Below are positions 11,149-22,942 of a stretch of 44,879 bases of DNA, in pieces (the stretch's first letter is position 1; each line of letters starts with the position of its first letter). The translations under genes and the position numbers were made by a program. The notes beneath the pieces were generated by a model that was given only the letters and a program-made list of their open reading frames with translations, was not told the DNA's origin and ran no database searches. Source of the DNA: Polaromonas sp. (GTDB lineage Bacteria > Pseudomonadota > Gammaproteobacteria > Burkholderiales > Burkholderiaceae_C); assembly GCA_013824015.1 (NCBI GenBank), contig PNNC01000035.1, positions 1 through 44,879 on the forward strand. Direction: 5' to 3'.

Positions 11149-11977
11149 GCGTGTCCGGCGGCAGCCGGTCGATCTCGGTCAGCAGGCGGGCCAGGGCACG
11201 GCCGGCTGCGTCGAGCACGGCCTGTCCGTTGGCGGCGGTGGCCGCAGCCGCATTGCCGACCGCCCCGGAGGGGTTCAGGTCCTGGGTCTGCCAGGCCAGC
11301 TTGGCGCTGCGGCCGTTGCCCAGCAGCTCGAAGTCGCGCGCCCGCTGCTCGCTGCTGGAGCGGAAGTTCTCGGCCCGGTCCATGCGGACCCGCTCGGGGT
11401 GCAGGGCCAGCATGAGGGCGGTCTCGATCTCGCCGGCATGGATGCCGAAGCGGTGCTCGTGGGCCGGGAAGCGGGCCATCACATCCTGTCCGGCAGCGTC
11501 CAGCAGCGGCAGGTTGAACCAGCTACTGGTGTAGACCAGCATGTCCAGCCGGGCGCGCAGGTCGCGCGCCACCAGGTCCAGCGCGCCCACCTGGCCGCCA
11601 TGGGTGTTGAAGATCAGCAGCTTGCGCACGCCGCTGGCCGCCACACCCTCGGCGATGTCGGTCCACAGGCGCACCAGGGTGTCGACCGACAGGCTCAGGG
11701 TGCCGGCAAAGGCCCGGTGCTCCGGGCTGAAGCCCACCGCCTGCAGCGGCAGGAACAGTGCCGGCAGATCGGCCGGCAGGTGGGGCAGGCTGGCCTGCAG
11801 GACCCCCCGGGCGATGTCGGCGTCCACGCTCAGCGGCAGGTGCGGGCCATGCTGTTCGATGGCGGCCACCGGCAGCACGGCGATGGTGCGGCCGAGGTCG
11901 AGCGAGGCGAAATCGTCGGTCCCGAGGTCGGCCCAGAAGCGGCTGGGCGGCGCGGTGGCGGGCTGGTTCGGCGTCAT
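11135..11977 (-). CDS. Creatininase-family amidohydrolase
   Basis: 280 aa. It contains LPVAAIEQHGPHLPLSVDADIA, the metal-binding signature of the creatininase family (E-x-HGPHLP plus downstream D), then FNTHGGQVGAL and HAGEIETALMLAL, which supply the other metal ligands. Family members hydrolyse creatinine, 2-amino-5-formylamino-ribosylaminopyrimidinone or mycofactocin precursors, so the substrate is open. ATG 11977 is the first in-frame start, and ACTATAAG (minus, about 11986-11993) just upstream may be a -10 element. It is divergent from the DsbD-like gene. Confidence 0.87.
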   Translation of the reverse strand: MTPNQPATAPPSRFWADLGTDDFASLDLGRTIAVLPVAAIEQHGPHLPLSVDADIARGVLQASLPHLPADLPALFLPLQAVGFSPEHRAFAGTLSLSVDTLVRLWTDIAEGVAASGVRKLLIFNTHGGQVGALDLVARDLRARLDMLVYTSSWFNLPLLDAAGQDVMARFPAHEHRFGIHAGEIETALMLALHPERVRMDRAENFRSSSEQRARDFELLGNGRSAKLAWQTQDLNPSGAVGNAAAATAANGQAVLDAAGRALARLLTEIDRLPPDTLRRR

Positions 11978-11987
11978 CGGCAGATCT

Positions 11988-11993
11988 TATAGT
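11988..11993 (+). promoter_or_regulatory. Candidate -10 element between creatininase and DsbD-like genes
   Basis: TATAGT on the plus strand would start transcription near 12000. The complementary strand reads ACTATAAG and could serve the opposite gene. No good -35 lies at 16-18 nt on either side, so this is weak and based on the hexamer and its divergent position only. Confidence 0.3.
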
Positions 11994-12056
11994 GCGGGCG
12001 GTATGCCGCCGGCCACCGGCGGAACTCTCGCGGCCTGCCCCGCTCTGACTTCGCTC

Positions 12057-14354
12057 ATGCCTCCCGTTCCCATGCCTGACCTCCGTCCGATCCCGACCTC
12101 TGCCGTCCCCGCCGCCCCTGCCGGCTGGCGGCGGGCGATGCTTGCCCTGCTGGCCATGGCGGCGCTGGCCGCCGGCCTGGCAGCGGCGCAAGGCCTGCCC
12201 CCCGCACCGGCACCCGGCGGGCTGTCGCTGCCGGGGCTGGCTGCGGCCGGCGGCAGCCGGGTGGTGTCGCCCACGGTGGTCGAGTCGCCCCAGGCCCGAG
12301 CCGAACTGCTGGTGCACGCCCCGGCAGGCGCCCGCCCCGGCGCCCGGGTGCAGGCGGGGCTGCAGATCAGCCACGCGCCGGAGTGGCACACCTACTGGAA
12401 GAACGCCGGCGACTCCGGCCTGCCGACCGAGCTGCAATGGAGCTTGCCGCCCGGCGTGAGCGCCAGCCCGATCGACTGGCCAACGCCGCGCAAATTCCCG
12501 ATCGGCAACCTGGCCAACTACGGTTACGACGGCACCGTGCTGCTGCCGGTGACGCTGATCATCGGGCCGGAATTCCAGGGCGACGCCATCGACATCGGCC
12601 TGCAGGCTTCCTGGCTGGTCTGCCGGCGGGAATGCATCCCCGAAGAAGGCCGTTTCCAGCTGCGATTGCCGGTGGACGGCAGCGCAGCCGGTGCCGGCGC
12701 AGCATTCGACGCTGCCCGCCAGGCCCGGCCCGCCGACCGGCCCGCCGGCAGCAGCCAGCTGCAGCCCGACGACACCGCCCTGAAGGTGGTGCTGGACGGC
12801 CTGCCGCCTTCGCTGCGCGGCCAGCGGCTGGAGTTGTTCCCGGAAACGCCGGGCGTGATCGAGCCCGGCGCCGCCTGGACCCAGGCCTGGGACGGTGACC
12901 GCTGGACCGCCAGCATCCCGCTCTCGCCGCACCGCAGCGACTCGCCGGCCGAAATGGCGCTGGTGGTGGCCCAGGCCGATGCCCCGGGCAAAGGCCCGGG
13001 CCTGCCCGGCGTGCGCATGGAAGTGCCGGTGCAGGGCAACTGGCCCGCTCCCGCGCCGCTTCCAGCGGCGGTGTCGCCCGCGCTGCAGGCCGCGCTCGAT
13101 GCCAACGCCGCGCGGGCCGCAGCCGCCACGGCGTCGCCCGCCAGCAGCCTGACCTTCGGCGCGGCCCTGCTGGGCGCACTCATCGGCGGACTGATCCTGA
13201 ACCTCATGCCCTGCGTGTTCCCGGTGCTGGCCATCAAGGTGATGGGGTTCACCCGCCCGGGCACAGGCGCCTCGGGCCACCGTGCCCAGGGGCTGGCCTA
13301 CACCGCCGGCGTGGTGCTGTCCTTCCTGGCCCTGGGCGCGCTGCTGCTGACCCTGCGCGCGGCCGGCGAACAGCTGGGCTGGGGCTTCCAGCTGCAGAGC
13401 CCGGCGGTGGTGGCCTCGCTGGCGGTGCTGTTCACGCTCATCGGTCTGAACCTGGCCGGGCTATTCGAGTTCGGCTCGGTGCTGCCCAGCTCGGTGGCGT
13501 CGCTGCAGGCCCGCCACCCCACCGGCGACGCTTTCCTGACCGGCGTGCTGGCCACCGCCGTGGCCTCGCCCTGCACCGCGCCGTTCATGGGCGCATCGCT
13601 GGGCCTGGCGATTGCCCTGCCCGCCTGGCAGGCGCTGACCATCTTTGCGGTGCTCGGCCTGGGCATGGCGCTGCCCTACCTGGCGGCCAGCTGGGCCCCC
13701 GCGCTGGCCCGCGCCCTGCCCCGCCCGGGGCCGTGGATGGAGCGTTTCCGCCAGTTCATGGCGTTCCCGATGTTCGCCACCGTGGTCTGGCTGCTGTGGG
13801 TGCTGGGCCAGCAGACCGGTATCGACGGTGCAGCCGCCCTGCTGATGCTGCTGGTGGTGCTGGCACTGCTGGTCTGGACCCTGAAGCTGCAGGGTCGCAG
13901 CCGGCTGGTGCTGGGCGGCCTGTCGCTGGCCGGCCTGCTGTGGCTGGGGGTGTCGGTCGGGCCCGGCGTGGTGCGGCCGGTCGACGACGCGCCGGCCGCC
14001 GGTGTCGCGCAGGCAGGCGGCTGGGAAGCCTGGACGCCCGAGCTGCAGGCGCAACGTCTGGCCGAAGGCCGACCGGTGTTCGTCGACTTCACCGCCGCCT
14101 GGTGCGTGACCTGCCAGTTCAACAAGCGCACCACGCTGGCCGACGCCTCCCTGCTGGCCGACATGGCCGGCAAGAACATGGCCCTGATGCGGGCCGACTG
14201 GACCCGACGCGATCCGGCCGTGACCCAGGCGCTGGCCGGTCTGGGCCGCAACGGCGTGCCGGTGTATGCGATCTACAAGAACGGACAGGCCCCGGTGGTG
14301 CTGTCCGAAGTGCTGAGCGTGGAGGAGGTCCGCGCGGCGCTGGCTCCCCTCTGA
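12057..14354 (+). CDS. Thiol:disulfide interchange protein, ScsB-like DsbD
   Basis: Predicted 765 aa. After an N-terminal signal/anchor ([17 protein letters not shown]) comes a periplasmic domain with [15 protein letters not shown] near residue 110 and a cysteine pair in [11 protein letters not shown] near 190. The DsbD transmembrane domain follows, with its two redox cysteines in [17 protein letters not shown] (~381) and [15 protein letters not shown] (~501). The C-terminal thioredoxin domain carries [10 protein letters not shown] (~682). The HTYW-type N-terminal domain is that of ScsB-like reductases rather than classic DsbD. It moves electrons from cytoplasmic thioredoxin to the periplasm. 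Starts at 12003, 12057 and 12072 are in frame, and none has a clear ribosome site. Confidence 0.85.
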   Translation: MPPVPMPDLRPIPTSAVPAAPAGWRRAMLALLAMAALAAGLAAAQGLPPAPAPGGLSLPGLAAAGGSRVVSPTVVESPQARAELLVHAPAGARPGARVQAGLQISHAPEWHTYWKNAGDSGLPTELQWSLPPGVSASPIDWPTPRKFPIGNLANYGYDGTVLLPVTLIIGPEFQGDAIDIGLQASWLVCRRECIPEEGRFQLRLPVDGSAAGAGAAFDAARQARPADRPAGSSQLQPDDTALKVVLDGLPPSLRGQRLELFPETPGVIEPGAAWTQAWDGDRWTASIPLSPHRSDSPAEMALVVAQADAPGKGPGLPGVRMEVPVQGNWPAPAPLPAAVSPALQAALDANAARAAAATASPASSLTFGAALLGALIGGLILNLMPCVFPVLAIKVMGFTRPGTGASGHRAQGLAYTAGVVLSFLALGALLLTLRAAGEQLGWGFQLQSPAVVASLAVLFTLIGLNLAGLFEFGSVLPSSVASLQARHPTGDAFLTGVLATAVASPCTAPFMGASLGLAIALPAWQALTIFAVLGLGMALPYLAASWAPALARALPRPGPWMERFRQFMAFPMFATVVWLLWVLGQQTGIDGAAALLMLLVVLALLVWTLKLQGRSRLVLGGLSLAGLLWLGVSVGPGVVRPVDDAPAAGVAQAGGWEAWTPELQAQRLAEGRPVFVDFTAAWCVTCQFNKRTTLADASLLADMAGKNMALMRADWTRRDPAVTQALAGLGRNGVPVYAIYKNGQAPVVLSEVLSVEEVRAALAPL

Positions 14355-14401
14355 CGGGCCGGCGACGTGTCATTCCAACGATTCTTTTCAGGAGCTGTCA
14401 C

Positions 14402-15037
14402 ATGCAACGCCGTCCCTTTCTGATCGCTGGTGCCCTGGCCCCGCTCGCCCCGCTCGCCGGCCTGGTCCCGCTGTCCGCCCACGCGGCCGCCACCGTCGGC
14501 CAGCCCGCCCCCGACTTCACCCTCATGGACACCGCCGGCAAGCCGGTGAAGCTGTCCGACTTCAAGGGTCGCCCGGTGGTGCTGGAGTGGACCAACCCCG
14601 GCTGCCCCTTCGTCAAGAAGCACTACCAGGGCAACATGCAGTCGCTGCAGAAAGACGCGGCCAGCAAGAACATCGCCTGGCTGGCGATCAACTCCACCGC
14701 CGAGAGCAGCCCCGACCATCTGGCGCCGGCCCGGCTGGGTCAGTGGATGGCCGAACAGAAAGCGGCGCCGACCGCGACCCTGATGGACGAGAGCGGCAAG
14801 ACCGGCGAGGCCTATGCCGCCCGCGTCACGCCGCACATGTACATCGTCAATGCGCAGGGTGTGCTGGTGTATGCCGGCGGCATCGACAGCATCGCCTCGG
14901 CCCGGGTGGAGGACATCGCCAAGGCGGTGCCCTACATCCAGCAGGCCATGGCCGAGATCGCTGCCGGCAAGCCGCTGAGCCAGACCACCACCCGCCCGTA
15001 CGGCTGCACCATCAAATACAAAGGCAGCGCCGCCTGA
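14402..15037 (+). CDS. Exported thioredoxin-fold (redoxin) protein with single active-site cysteine
   Basis: 211 aa with a signal peptide (RRPFLIAG...SAHAAA). The redoxin domain starts [25 protein letters not shown] and has the active site [13 protein letters not shown], where the second cysteine of the usual CxxC is replaced by Val. A C-terminal PYGCTIKY block with one further Cys is conserved in close relatives as I know them. AGGAG lies ahead of ATG 14402. It follows the ScsB-like reductase by 47 bp, so it is a plausible periplasmic redox partner (inference). Peroxidase-type chemistry at the single Cys is an alternative. Confidence 0.82.
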   Translation: MQRRPFLIAGALAPLAPLAGLVPLSAHAAATVGQPAPDFTLMDTAGKPVKLSDFKGRPVVLEWTNPGCPFVKKHYQGNMQSLQKDAASKNIAWLAINSTAESSPDHLAPARLGQWMAEQKAAPTATLMDESGKTGEAYAARVTPHMYIVNAQGVLVYAGGIDSIASARVEDIAKAVPYIQQAMAEIAAGKPLSQTTTRPYGCTIKYKGSAA

Positions 15038-15102
15038 GGCGACAAAGCCGGCCCCGGGCCGTGTGGATAATGGGCCGGATACCCCCAGTCACGGAACCGC
15101 CC

Positions 15103-16206
15103 ATGTCCTTTGCTCCCCTGAAGAACGACACCTTCCTGCGGGCCTGCCTGCGCCAGGCCACCGACCACACGCCCGTGTGGCTCATGCGCCAGGCCGGCCG
15201 TTACCTGCCGGAATACTGTGCCACCCGCGCCAAGGCCGGCAGCTTCATGGGACTCGCGACCAATGTGGACTACGCCACCGAGGTCACGCTGCAACCGCTG
15301 GAGCGTTACCCGCTGGACGCGGCCATCCTGTTCTCCGACATCCTGACCGTGCCCGACGCCATGGGCCTCGGGCTGTCGTTCGCCCTCGGCGAAGGCCCCA
15401 AGTTCGCCCGCACCGTGCGCAACGAGGCCGACGTGGCCACCCTGGCCGTGCCCGACATGGACAAGCTGCGCTACGTGTTCGATGCGGTCACCTCCATCCG
15501 CCGGGCGCTGGACGGCCGGGTGCCCCTGATCGGCTTCTCGGGCAGCCCCTGGACCCTGGCCTGCTACATGGTCGAAGGCGGCGGCTCGGACGACTACCGG
15601 CTGGTCAAGTCCCTGATGTACAGCCGCCCGGACCTGATGCACCGCATCCTGGCCATCAACGCCGACGCGGTGGCCGCCTACCTGAATGCCCAGATCGAAG
15701 CCGGCGCGCAGGCCGTCATGGTGTTCGACAGCTGGGGCGGCGTGCTGGCCGACGGCGCCTTCCAGGACTTCAGCCTGGCCTACACCCGCCGGGTGCTGGC
15801 GCAGCTGCACCGCACCCACGAGGGTGTGGAGATCCCGCGCCTCGTGTTCACCAAGGGCGGCGGGCTCTGGCTGGACGACATGAAGTCGCTCGACTGCCAC
15901 GCCCTGGGCCTGGACTGGACGGTGAACCTCGGCCGCGCCCGCGCCCTGGTGGGCGAAGGCCCGCAGGGCAAGGCGCTGCAGGGCAACATCGACCCCAACG
16001 TGCTGTTCGCGCCGCCGGCCGCCATCGACACCCAGGTGGCACAGGTGCTCGAGAGCTTCGGCAAGCCGCACCAGGGTGAGGGCCAGGGCGCCACCCACAT
16101 CTTCAACCTGGGCCATGGCATCAGCCAGTACACCCCGCCGGAACACGTGTCGGCGCTGGTGGAAGCGGTGCACCGCCACTCGCGCCGGCTGCGCGCCGGC
16201 AACTGA
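15103..16206 (+). CDS. hemE: Uroporphyrinogen decarboxylase
   Basis: 367 aa, the usual length. It removes four acetate carboxyls from uroporphyrinogen III to give coproporphyrinogen III in haem synthesis. The N-terminal signature [15 protein letters not shown] is followed by [40 protein letters not shown] and a C-terminal [16 protein letters not shown]; the conserved Asp of ILFSDIL is present. GGATAAT at 15065-15071 may be a -10 element, but its -35 is weak. hemE is followed by priA, an order I recall from other Burkholderiales. Confidence 0.97.
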   Translation: MSFAPLKNDTFLRACLRQATDHTPVWLMRQAGRYLPEYCATRAKAGSFMGLATNVDYATEVTLQPLERYPLDAAILFSDILTVPDAMGLGLSFALGEGPKFARTVRNEADVATLAVPDMDKLRYVFDAVTSIRRALDGRVPLIGFSGSPWTLACYMVEGGGSDDYRLVKSLMYSRPDLMHRILAINADAVAAYLNAQIEAGAQAVMVFDSWGGVLADGAFQDFSLAYTRRVLAQLHRTHEGVEIPRLVFTKGGGLWLDDMKSLDCHALGLDWTVNLGRARALVGEGPQGKALQGNIDPNVLFAPPAAIDTQVAQVLESFGKPHQGEGQGATHIFNLGHGISQYTPPEHVSALVEAVHRHSRRLRAGN

Positions 16207-16259
16207 TACCGTGGCCCGTACCATAAAAATGGGCCAAAAAAGCACTTGACAGGCCTTAC

Positions 16260-16268
16260 TTATGCACA
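16260..16268 (+). promoter_or_regulatory. DnaA box (TTATGCACA)
   Basis: Exact match to the TTATNCACA DnaA-box consensus. It overlaps a 7+1+7 palindrome GCACAAA-A-TTTGTGC (16264-16278), so another DNA-binding protein could compete here. Confidence 0.5.
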
Positions 16269-16446
16269 AAATTTGTGCTGCGGTGCGACAGGGCCAGCTG
16301 CCGGATCAGGATCGGCCCCCGCCGGGCCACAAAATCCTAAGTTGTTGATTTTGCTGGACTTTAAAGATTGCCAATTTTGGAGGCAGTCTAAGAAAGCCCT
16401 TGATTTTCAAGGCTTCTGCCGGGTCGGACACGAACTATCAACAAAG

Positions 16447-16455
16447 TTATCCACA
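16447..16455 (+). promoter_or_regulatory. DnaA box (TTATCCACA), high-affinity type
   Basis: Exact match to the strongest E. coli DnaA box sequence, TTATCCACA, 86 bp before the priA start. CTATCAACA begins 13 bp upstream (16434) and could be a weak second box in the same orientation. Confidence 0.55.
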
Positions 16456-16540
16456 GAAGCTCTGGATATGTCGGCAGGGGTTTGAAAATCAAGCACTTAG
16501 CGAACACTTCGCGGTGCTGCGTGAGGTATTTGACCTAAGC

Positions 16541-18622
<2,082 letters not shown>

Positions 18623-18650
18623 AGCCGGGCGGCGGGAGACCGGAGGTCGG

Positions 18651-19613
18651 TCAGGTCAGCAGGTTGACCGCGGCCGAAAAGCTCAGGAACGAGGCAGCGG
18701 TCGACACCAGGATGATGCGGGCGATGCGGCCGTTGTCGGCCCCGAAGCGTTCGGCCAGCAACGACACATTGCTGGCACTCGGCAGTGACGCGGTGAGCAC
18801 CATCACCGTCAGGGCCGCCGGCTGCAGCGGCACGCCCAGCTGCATCGCGCCCATGCCCACGCCCAGCACCAGCAGCGGGTGCAGGAACAGCTTCATCAGC
18901 GCCACCGGCACATAGTCCGACACCGGCATCGGGTGGTTGGCCTGCATCTGCGAACGGGCCAGCACCGCGCCGATGGTGAACAGCGCCACCGGCGACGCCG
19001 CGTCGGCCAGCAGCCAGGCGGTCTTCTCGACCGGCAGCGGGAAGCGGAAATCGACCGCCGATGCCAGCGCCCCCAGCAGGATCGACCAGGCCATCGGGTT
19101 GGTCAGCACGCCGCGCAGCGCCTTGCGCCCGGCGTCCAGCATGGCCTGCACCCCCTGGCCCTGGGCACCGTCCAGTCGCGAGAGCGCGATGCACAAGGAC
19201 GAGGTGATCAGCATGTCGGCCAGGATCACCACGATCACCGTGCCCACCGCGTTCGGCCCCAGCAGCGCCGCCAGCAGCGGCACGCCCATGAAGCCGGTGT
19301 TGGGGAAGGCCGCGACCAGCGCGCCGAACGCGCCGTCGTTCCAGCGGATGCGGTCGTTCAGCGTGATCACCAGCGCAAACGCCACCATCAGCAGGCCGCA
19401 CAGCGCGTACACGCCGAACACGGCGGCGTCCAGCAGCTGGGCGATCGGCGTGGTGGAGCCGAAGCGAAACAGCATGCAGGGCAGCGCGAAGAACAGCACG
19501 AAGCCGTTCAGACCGGGAATGGCCTCCAGCGGCAGCATCTTGCGGCGGGCGGCGACATAGCCGGCCAGCACCAGCGCAAAGAACGGAAAAGTGACGAGCA
19601 GGACATTGAGCAC
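18651..19613 (-). CDS. AEC-family transporter (auxin efflux carrier-like)
   Basis: 320 aa with about ten hydrophobic helices split into two bundles. It begins LNVLLVTFPFFALVLAGYVAARR and contains GFVLFFALPCMLFRF and AAFPNTGFMGVPLLAALLG, typical of the AEC (auxin efflux carrier/malonate-malate transporter) family. GTG 19613 is preferred because the conserved N-terminus starts there; GTG 19643 would add ten residues. It is divergent from rep with a 67-bp gap. The substrate is probably a small carboxylate or amino acid but cannot be decided. Confidence 0.8.
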   Translation of the reverse strand: MLNVLLVTFPFFALVLAGYVAARRKMLPLEAIPGLNGFVLFFALPCMLFRFGSTTPIAQLLDAAVFGVYALCGLLMVAFALVITLNDRIRWNDGAFGALVAAFPNTGFMGVPLLAALLGPNAVGTVIVVILADMLITSSLCIALSRLDGAQGQGVQAMLDAGRKALRGVLTNPMAWSILLGALASAVDFRFPLPVEKTAWLLADAASPVALFTIGAVLARSQMQANHPMPVSDYVPVALMKLFLHPLLVLGVGMGAMQLGVPLQPAALTVMVLTASLPSASNVSLLAERFGADNGRIARIILVSTAASFLSFSAAVNLLT

Positions 19614-19680
19614 GGACCGGATTGTCTCAGCAGCGCCGGACACCCCCCGGTATCATCGAAGGCTTTGCCCGAGAGCCCCG

Positions 19681-21753
19681 ATGTCCGCCGGCCTGAACCT
19701 CGCACAGCTCGAAGCCGTGAACCACCTCGGCGGCCCCTGTCTGGTGCTGGCCGGGGCCGGCTCGGGCAAGACCCGGGTCATCACCCACAAGATCGCCCGC
19801 CTGATCCAGGCCGGCCTGGCGGCGGACCGCATCGCGGCCATCACCTTCACCAACAAGGCCGCCGCCGAAATGCGCGAACGCGCCGGCCAGCTGGTCGGTC
19901 GCGACGCCAGGAAGGTGCTGATCTGCACCTTCCACGCCCTGGGTGTGCGGCTGCTGCGCGAAGACGGCGAAACGCTGGGCCTGAAGAAGCAGTTCAGCAT
20001 CCTGGACACCGACGACATCACCAGCCTGCTCAAGGACTGCGGCGGCACCACCGACGCCGCCACCGCGCGGCAGTGGCAATGGACCATCAGCGCCTGGAAG
20101 AGCGCCGGGCTGAACGGGGCTCAGGCCCTGAAGCAGGCGCGCGACGAGACCGAACGCGTGGCCGCCACCATCATGGTCCGCTACGAAGAACGCCTGACCG
20201 CCTACCAGGCGGTCGACTTCGACGACCTGATCAGCCTGCCCCTGAAACTGCTCAGCGAACACCCGGCCGTGCGCGACAAATGGCAGCGCAAGATGGGCCA
20301 TGTGCTGGTGGACGAATACCAGGACACCAACGCCACCCAGTACGAGCTGCTCAAGCTGCTGGTGGGCGAGCGCGCCCGCTTCACCGCCGTGGGCGACGAC
20401 GACCAGTCCATCTACGGCTGGCGCGGCGCCACGCTGGACAACCTCAAGCGCCTGCCGCAGGACTTCCCCGAGCTCAAGGTCATCAAGCTGGAGCAGAACT
20501 ACCGATCCACCAGCGCCATCCTGCGCGCGGCCAACAACGTGATCGGCCCCAACCCCAAGCTGTTTCCCAAGACGCTCTGGAGCGATCTCGGCGAAGGCGA
20601 CCCGGTGCGGGTGGTGGATGCCGACAACGAAGACCATGAAGCCGAGCGCGCCGTGGCCCGCATCCAGAGCCTGCGCGCCAGCAGCCAGCACAAGGAATGG
20701 CGCGACTTCGCCATCCTGTACCGGGCCAACCACATGGCGCGCTCGTTCGAGCAGTCGCTGCGCAAGGCCAACATCCCCTACAAGGTGTCGGGTGGCCAAA
20801 GCTTCTTCGACCGCGCCGAGATCCGCGACCTCTGCGCCTGGCTGCGGCTGATCGTCAACAACGACGACGACCCGGCCTTCATGCGTGCCGCCACCACCCC
20901 CAAGCGCGGCATCGGCCACACCACGCTGCAGCAGCTCGGCACCTTCGCCACCCAATACAAGCTCAGCCTGTTCGAGGCGCTGTTCTCCAGCTCGCTGGGC
21001 GCGGCACTGCCGGCGCGCGCCGTGGCCACCCTGCACGAGTTCGGCCGCAGCATCAACGACCTGGAATACCGGGCCCGCCACACCGTGGGGCATGAGGCCG
21101 CACGCCAGTTCCTGACCGACTGGCTGAAGGACATCGGCTACGAGCAGCACCTGCTGGACAGCGAGGAGAACGACAAGGTCGCCGCCGCCCGCTGGACCAA
21201 CGTGACCGACTTCTGCGACTGGGTCGCCGGGCGCTGCGGCGGCCAGATCGAGGACGAGGCCGGCGCCACCCTTGAGGCCGAGCGCAAGAGCCTGCTGGAG
21301 GTGGTGCAGACCATCGCCCTGCTCTCTACCCTGTCCGAACGCGAGCAGGACCAGAACGTGGTGACGCTCTCCACCCTGCATGCCTCCAAGGGCCTGGAAT
21401 GGCCGCACGTGATGCTGGTGGGCGTGAACGAAGGGCTGCTGCCCTTCAAGACCGACCAGGCCGACAGCGACCTGCCGGCCGAGGCACTGGCCCAGCGGCT
21501 GCAGGAAGAACGGCGCCTGATGTACGTGGGCATCACCCGCGCGCAACGCACCCTGGCGGTGAGCTGGCTCAAGCGGCGCAAGAAGGGCCGCGAGAGCGTG
21601 CCCGGCAGCCCCAGCCGCTTTATTGCCGAAATGGCACTCGACCAGGCCACCACCCGTGAGGACCCGCGCGAAAAGCTCAAGGCGCTGCGGGCCGAGTTTG
21701 CGCAGCGCGCACGGGAACAGGCCGACCGCCAGAACGATCCCTCTGCCCGATGA
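19681..21753 (+). CDS. rep: ATP-dependent DNA helicase Rep (UvrD/PcrA family)
   Basis: 690 aa SF1A helicase. Motifs in order: Q motif LNLAQLEAV, Walker A LAGAGSGKTRV near residue 24, TFTNKAAAEMRER, TFHALG, Walker B DEYQDTN near 210, GDDDQSIYGWRGA, EQNYRS, STLHASKGLEWPHV near 565 and YVGITRAQ near 614. The length and N-terminal LNLAQLEAV fit Rep better than UvrD, which is usually over 700 aa; the distinction is by length and feel only. Rep helps forks pass protein blocks with PriA/PriC; priA lies about 1 kb away, beyond the AEC gene. The stop overlaps the next start (ATGA). Confidence 0.9.
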   Translation: MSAGLNLAQLEAVNHLGGPCLVLAGAGSGKTRVITHKIARLIQAGLAADRIAAITFTNKAAAEMRERAGQLVGRDARKVLICTFHALGVRLLREDGETLGLKKQFSILDTDDITSLLKDCGGTTDAATARQWQWTISAWKSAGLNGAQALKQARDETERVAATIMVRYEERLTAYQAVDFDDLISLPLKLLSEHPAVRDKWQRKMGHVLVDEYQDTNATQYELLKLLVGERARFTAVGDDDQSIYGWRGATLDNLKRLPQDFPELKVIKLEQNYRSTSAILRAANNVIGPNPKLFPKTLWSDLGEGDPVRVVDADNEDHEAERAVARIQSLRASSQHKEWRDFAILYRANHMARSFEQSLRKANIPYKVSGGQSFFDRAEIRDLCAWLRLIVNNDDDPAFMRAATTPKRGIGHTTLQQLGTFATQYKLSLFEALFSSSLGAALPARAVATLHEFGRSINDLEYRARHTVGHEAARQFLTDWLKDIGYEQHLLDSEENDKVAAARWTNVTDFCDWVAGRCGGQIEDEAGATLEAERKSLLEVVQTIALLSTLSEREQDQNVVTLSTLHASKGLEWPHVMLVGVNEGLLPFKTDQADSDLPAEALAQRLQEERRLMYVGITRAQRTLAVSWLKRRKKGRESVPGSPSRFIAEMALDQATTREDPREKLKALRAEFAQRAREQADRQNDPSAR

Positions 21754-22235
21754 ACCAACCTTCAAGCCTTCCCATCCCGCGCGCAGCCTGGCTCGCCGCC
21801 GCCTGCTTCGCCCTCTGGCTGCCGACAGCGATGGCGCAGACACAGGCCTGCGAGACGCCGACCTTTCTGGAGCCGGCACGCCTCTCCGGCCTCTGGCAGC
21901 TCAGCCTCTGGCCCGAGAACGGCTCCGCCGAACGACCGGTCTCCACCGGCGCCGTGCTGTTCGAGCGACACCCCGAATACGAGGGCAGCGTGCGCGGGCG
22001 CCTGAAACGCACCGACACCGGCAACGACCGCGAAGCGCTGCTGTCGGGCGATGTGGTGGATGGCGAGGCGAACTTCGACGAATCCGCCGACGGCGTCGCA
22101 CTCGATGCGGTCTGGATCGGCGAACCGGCGGCCTGCGGACTGGAACTGCGGGGCACCCGGCGCCCCGCCGACGGGCGCCCGTCCGACGCCCCGGTGCTCA
22201 ACTTCCTGCTGAAGAAAGCACCCGGCTGGCGCTGA
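21750..22235 (+). CDS. Small exported protein of unknown function
   Basis: 161 aa with a clear signal peptide (AAWLAAACFALWLPTAMAQ, cleavage likely after AMA) and two cysteines in the mature part (near 35 and 130) that could form a disulfide. The mature part contains LSGLWQLSLWPE and SGDVVDGEANFDES, suggestive of a beta-rich periplasmic fold. It starts in an ATGA overlap with rep, so it is probably cotranscribed. I do not recognise a family. Confidence 0.7.
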   Translation: MNQPSSLPIPRAAWLAAACFALWLPTAMAQTQACETPTFLEPARLSGLWQLSLWPENGSAERPVSTGAVLFERHPEYEGSVRGRLKRTDTGNDREALLSGDVVDGEANFDESADGVALDAVWIGEPAACGLELRGTRRPADGRPSDAPVLNFLLKKAPGWR

Positions 22236-22259
22236 CCCCGGACCGGCGGGTCGTCCGCC

Positions 22260-22895
22260 TCAGAACGGTGGCGGCTGCTTGCCCTGCGCGGCGGCCCGGG
22301 CACGCGCGTTGACGATGCCGCAGTTGCGCAGATCGCCCGGTCCGGACGGGCACTTGTCGATCTGCGGCCGGGGCTGAGGAACCACCGGCGGCCGCCCTTG
22401 CGGGCGCACCACGATCACCGGCGCCGGCGCGGCCACGGTGCGGTCGGGCTCGGCCAGACCGCAGGTGGCGAAAAACGCCGAGCGCTTGGCATCGATGAAG
22501 GCCTCGGTGTTGGTCATGGCGGACGCGGCGGTCTCGTAGGCTTCCTGGGCCTTGCGGCATTCCGGCGTGTTGACCCGGTCGGCCGGCGGCGCGTTCTGCA
22601 CCACCACGGTGGAGGGCCTTGAGGCGGTGGCCTGCTCCCGGCGCAGCTGCTCCCGCAGGCGGTCGTTCTCCTGCTTGAGCATCAGCTCCCGATCGGCTGC
22701 GGTGTCGACCGTGTTGGGCGCCACATCCACCTGGGCCTGACGGGCGCTGCGCGGACACGGCGTGTCCGCGTAGGCCACGCGACCGTCGGCCTGTTCACAG
22801 CGGTACACCTGCTGGGCGCCCGCCGATGGCACCCAGGCCATCACGGCCACGGCGGCCAGCAGGCCGGTCAACACAGGGGCGGGTATGTTTTTCAT
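22260..22895 (-). CDS. DUF4124-domain exported protein
   Basis: 211 aa. A signal peptide (to about ...VPSAGAQ) is followed by QVYRCEQADGRVAYADTPCPRSARQ, the DUF4124 motif of YRC...G...Y.D.PC. A coiled coil (about 65-90, ELMLKQENDRLREQLRREQ) and a Pro-rich C-terminus with PQID-KCPSGPGDLRNCG follow. DUF4124 proteins are common in Betaproteobacteria and have no defined biochemical role. It lies downstream of tRNA-Gly on the same strand, separated by a terminator. Confidence 0.82.
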   Translation of the reverse strand: MKNIPAPVLTGLLAAVAVMAWVPSAGAQQVYRCEQADGRVAYADTPCPRSARQAQVDVAPNTVDTAADRELMLKQENDRLREQLRREQATASRPSTVVVQNAPPADRVNTPECRKAQEAYETAASAMTNTEAFIDAKRSAFFATCGLAEPDRTVAAPAPVIVVRPQGRPPVVPQPRPQIDKCPSGPGDLRNCGIVNARARAAAQGKQPPPF

Positions 22896-22942
22896 GACGG
22901 GATTCTCCGGCGGGCACCGGGAAAAAGCGATCCCCGGAAAGC

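Larger units (their letters stand above)
16207..16540. other. AT-richer hemE-priA spacer with DnaA boxes and inverted repeats
   Basis: This ~330-bp gene-free stretch is clearly AT-richer than its surroundings. It holds two perfect TTATNCACA matches (16260-16268 and 16447-16455), a two-mismatch copy CTATCAACA 13 bp before the second, a 7-bp palindrome at 16264-16278, and a duplicated, inverted CTTGATTTTCAA element (16399-16410 and 16482-16493). TTGACA at 16246-16251 could be a -35 but lacks a good -10. It is either a DnaA-responsive priA promoter or a secondary replication-linked site. Confidence 0.55.

Noticed and set aside
11523..13280. Long minus-strand open frame across the creatininase and DsbD-like genes
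   Set aside because: It runs antisense to two well-supported genes, has low-complexity Arg/Gly/Pro-rich composition and no family motif; a typical high-GC shadow.
16211..16242. TGGCCC...GGGCCA hairpin followed by A-run as a hemE terminator
   Set aside because: The run is A on the plus strand, so it would be a terminator only for leftward transcription, and no gene reads leftwards here.
16207..16540. Calling the hemE-priA spacer a chromosomal origin
   Set aside because: Only two perfect DnaA boxes, no dnaA/dnaN or parAB nearby and no clear unwinding repeats; kept as a DnaA-site observation only.
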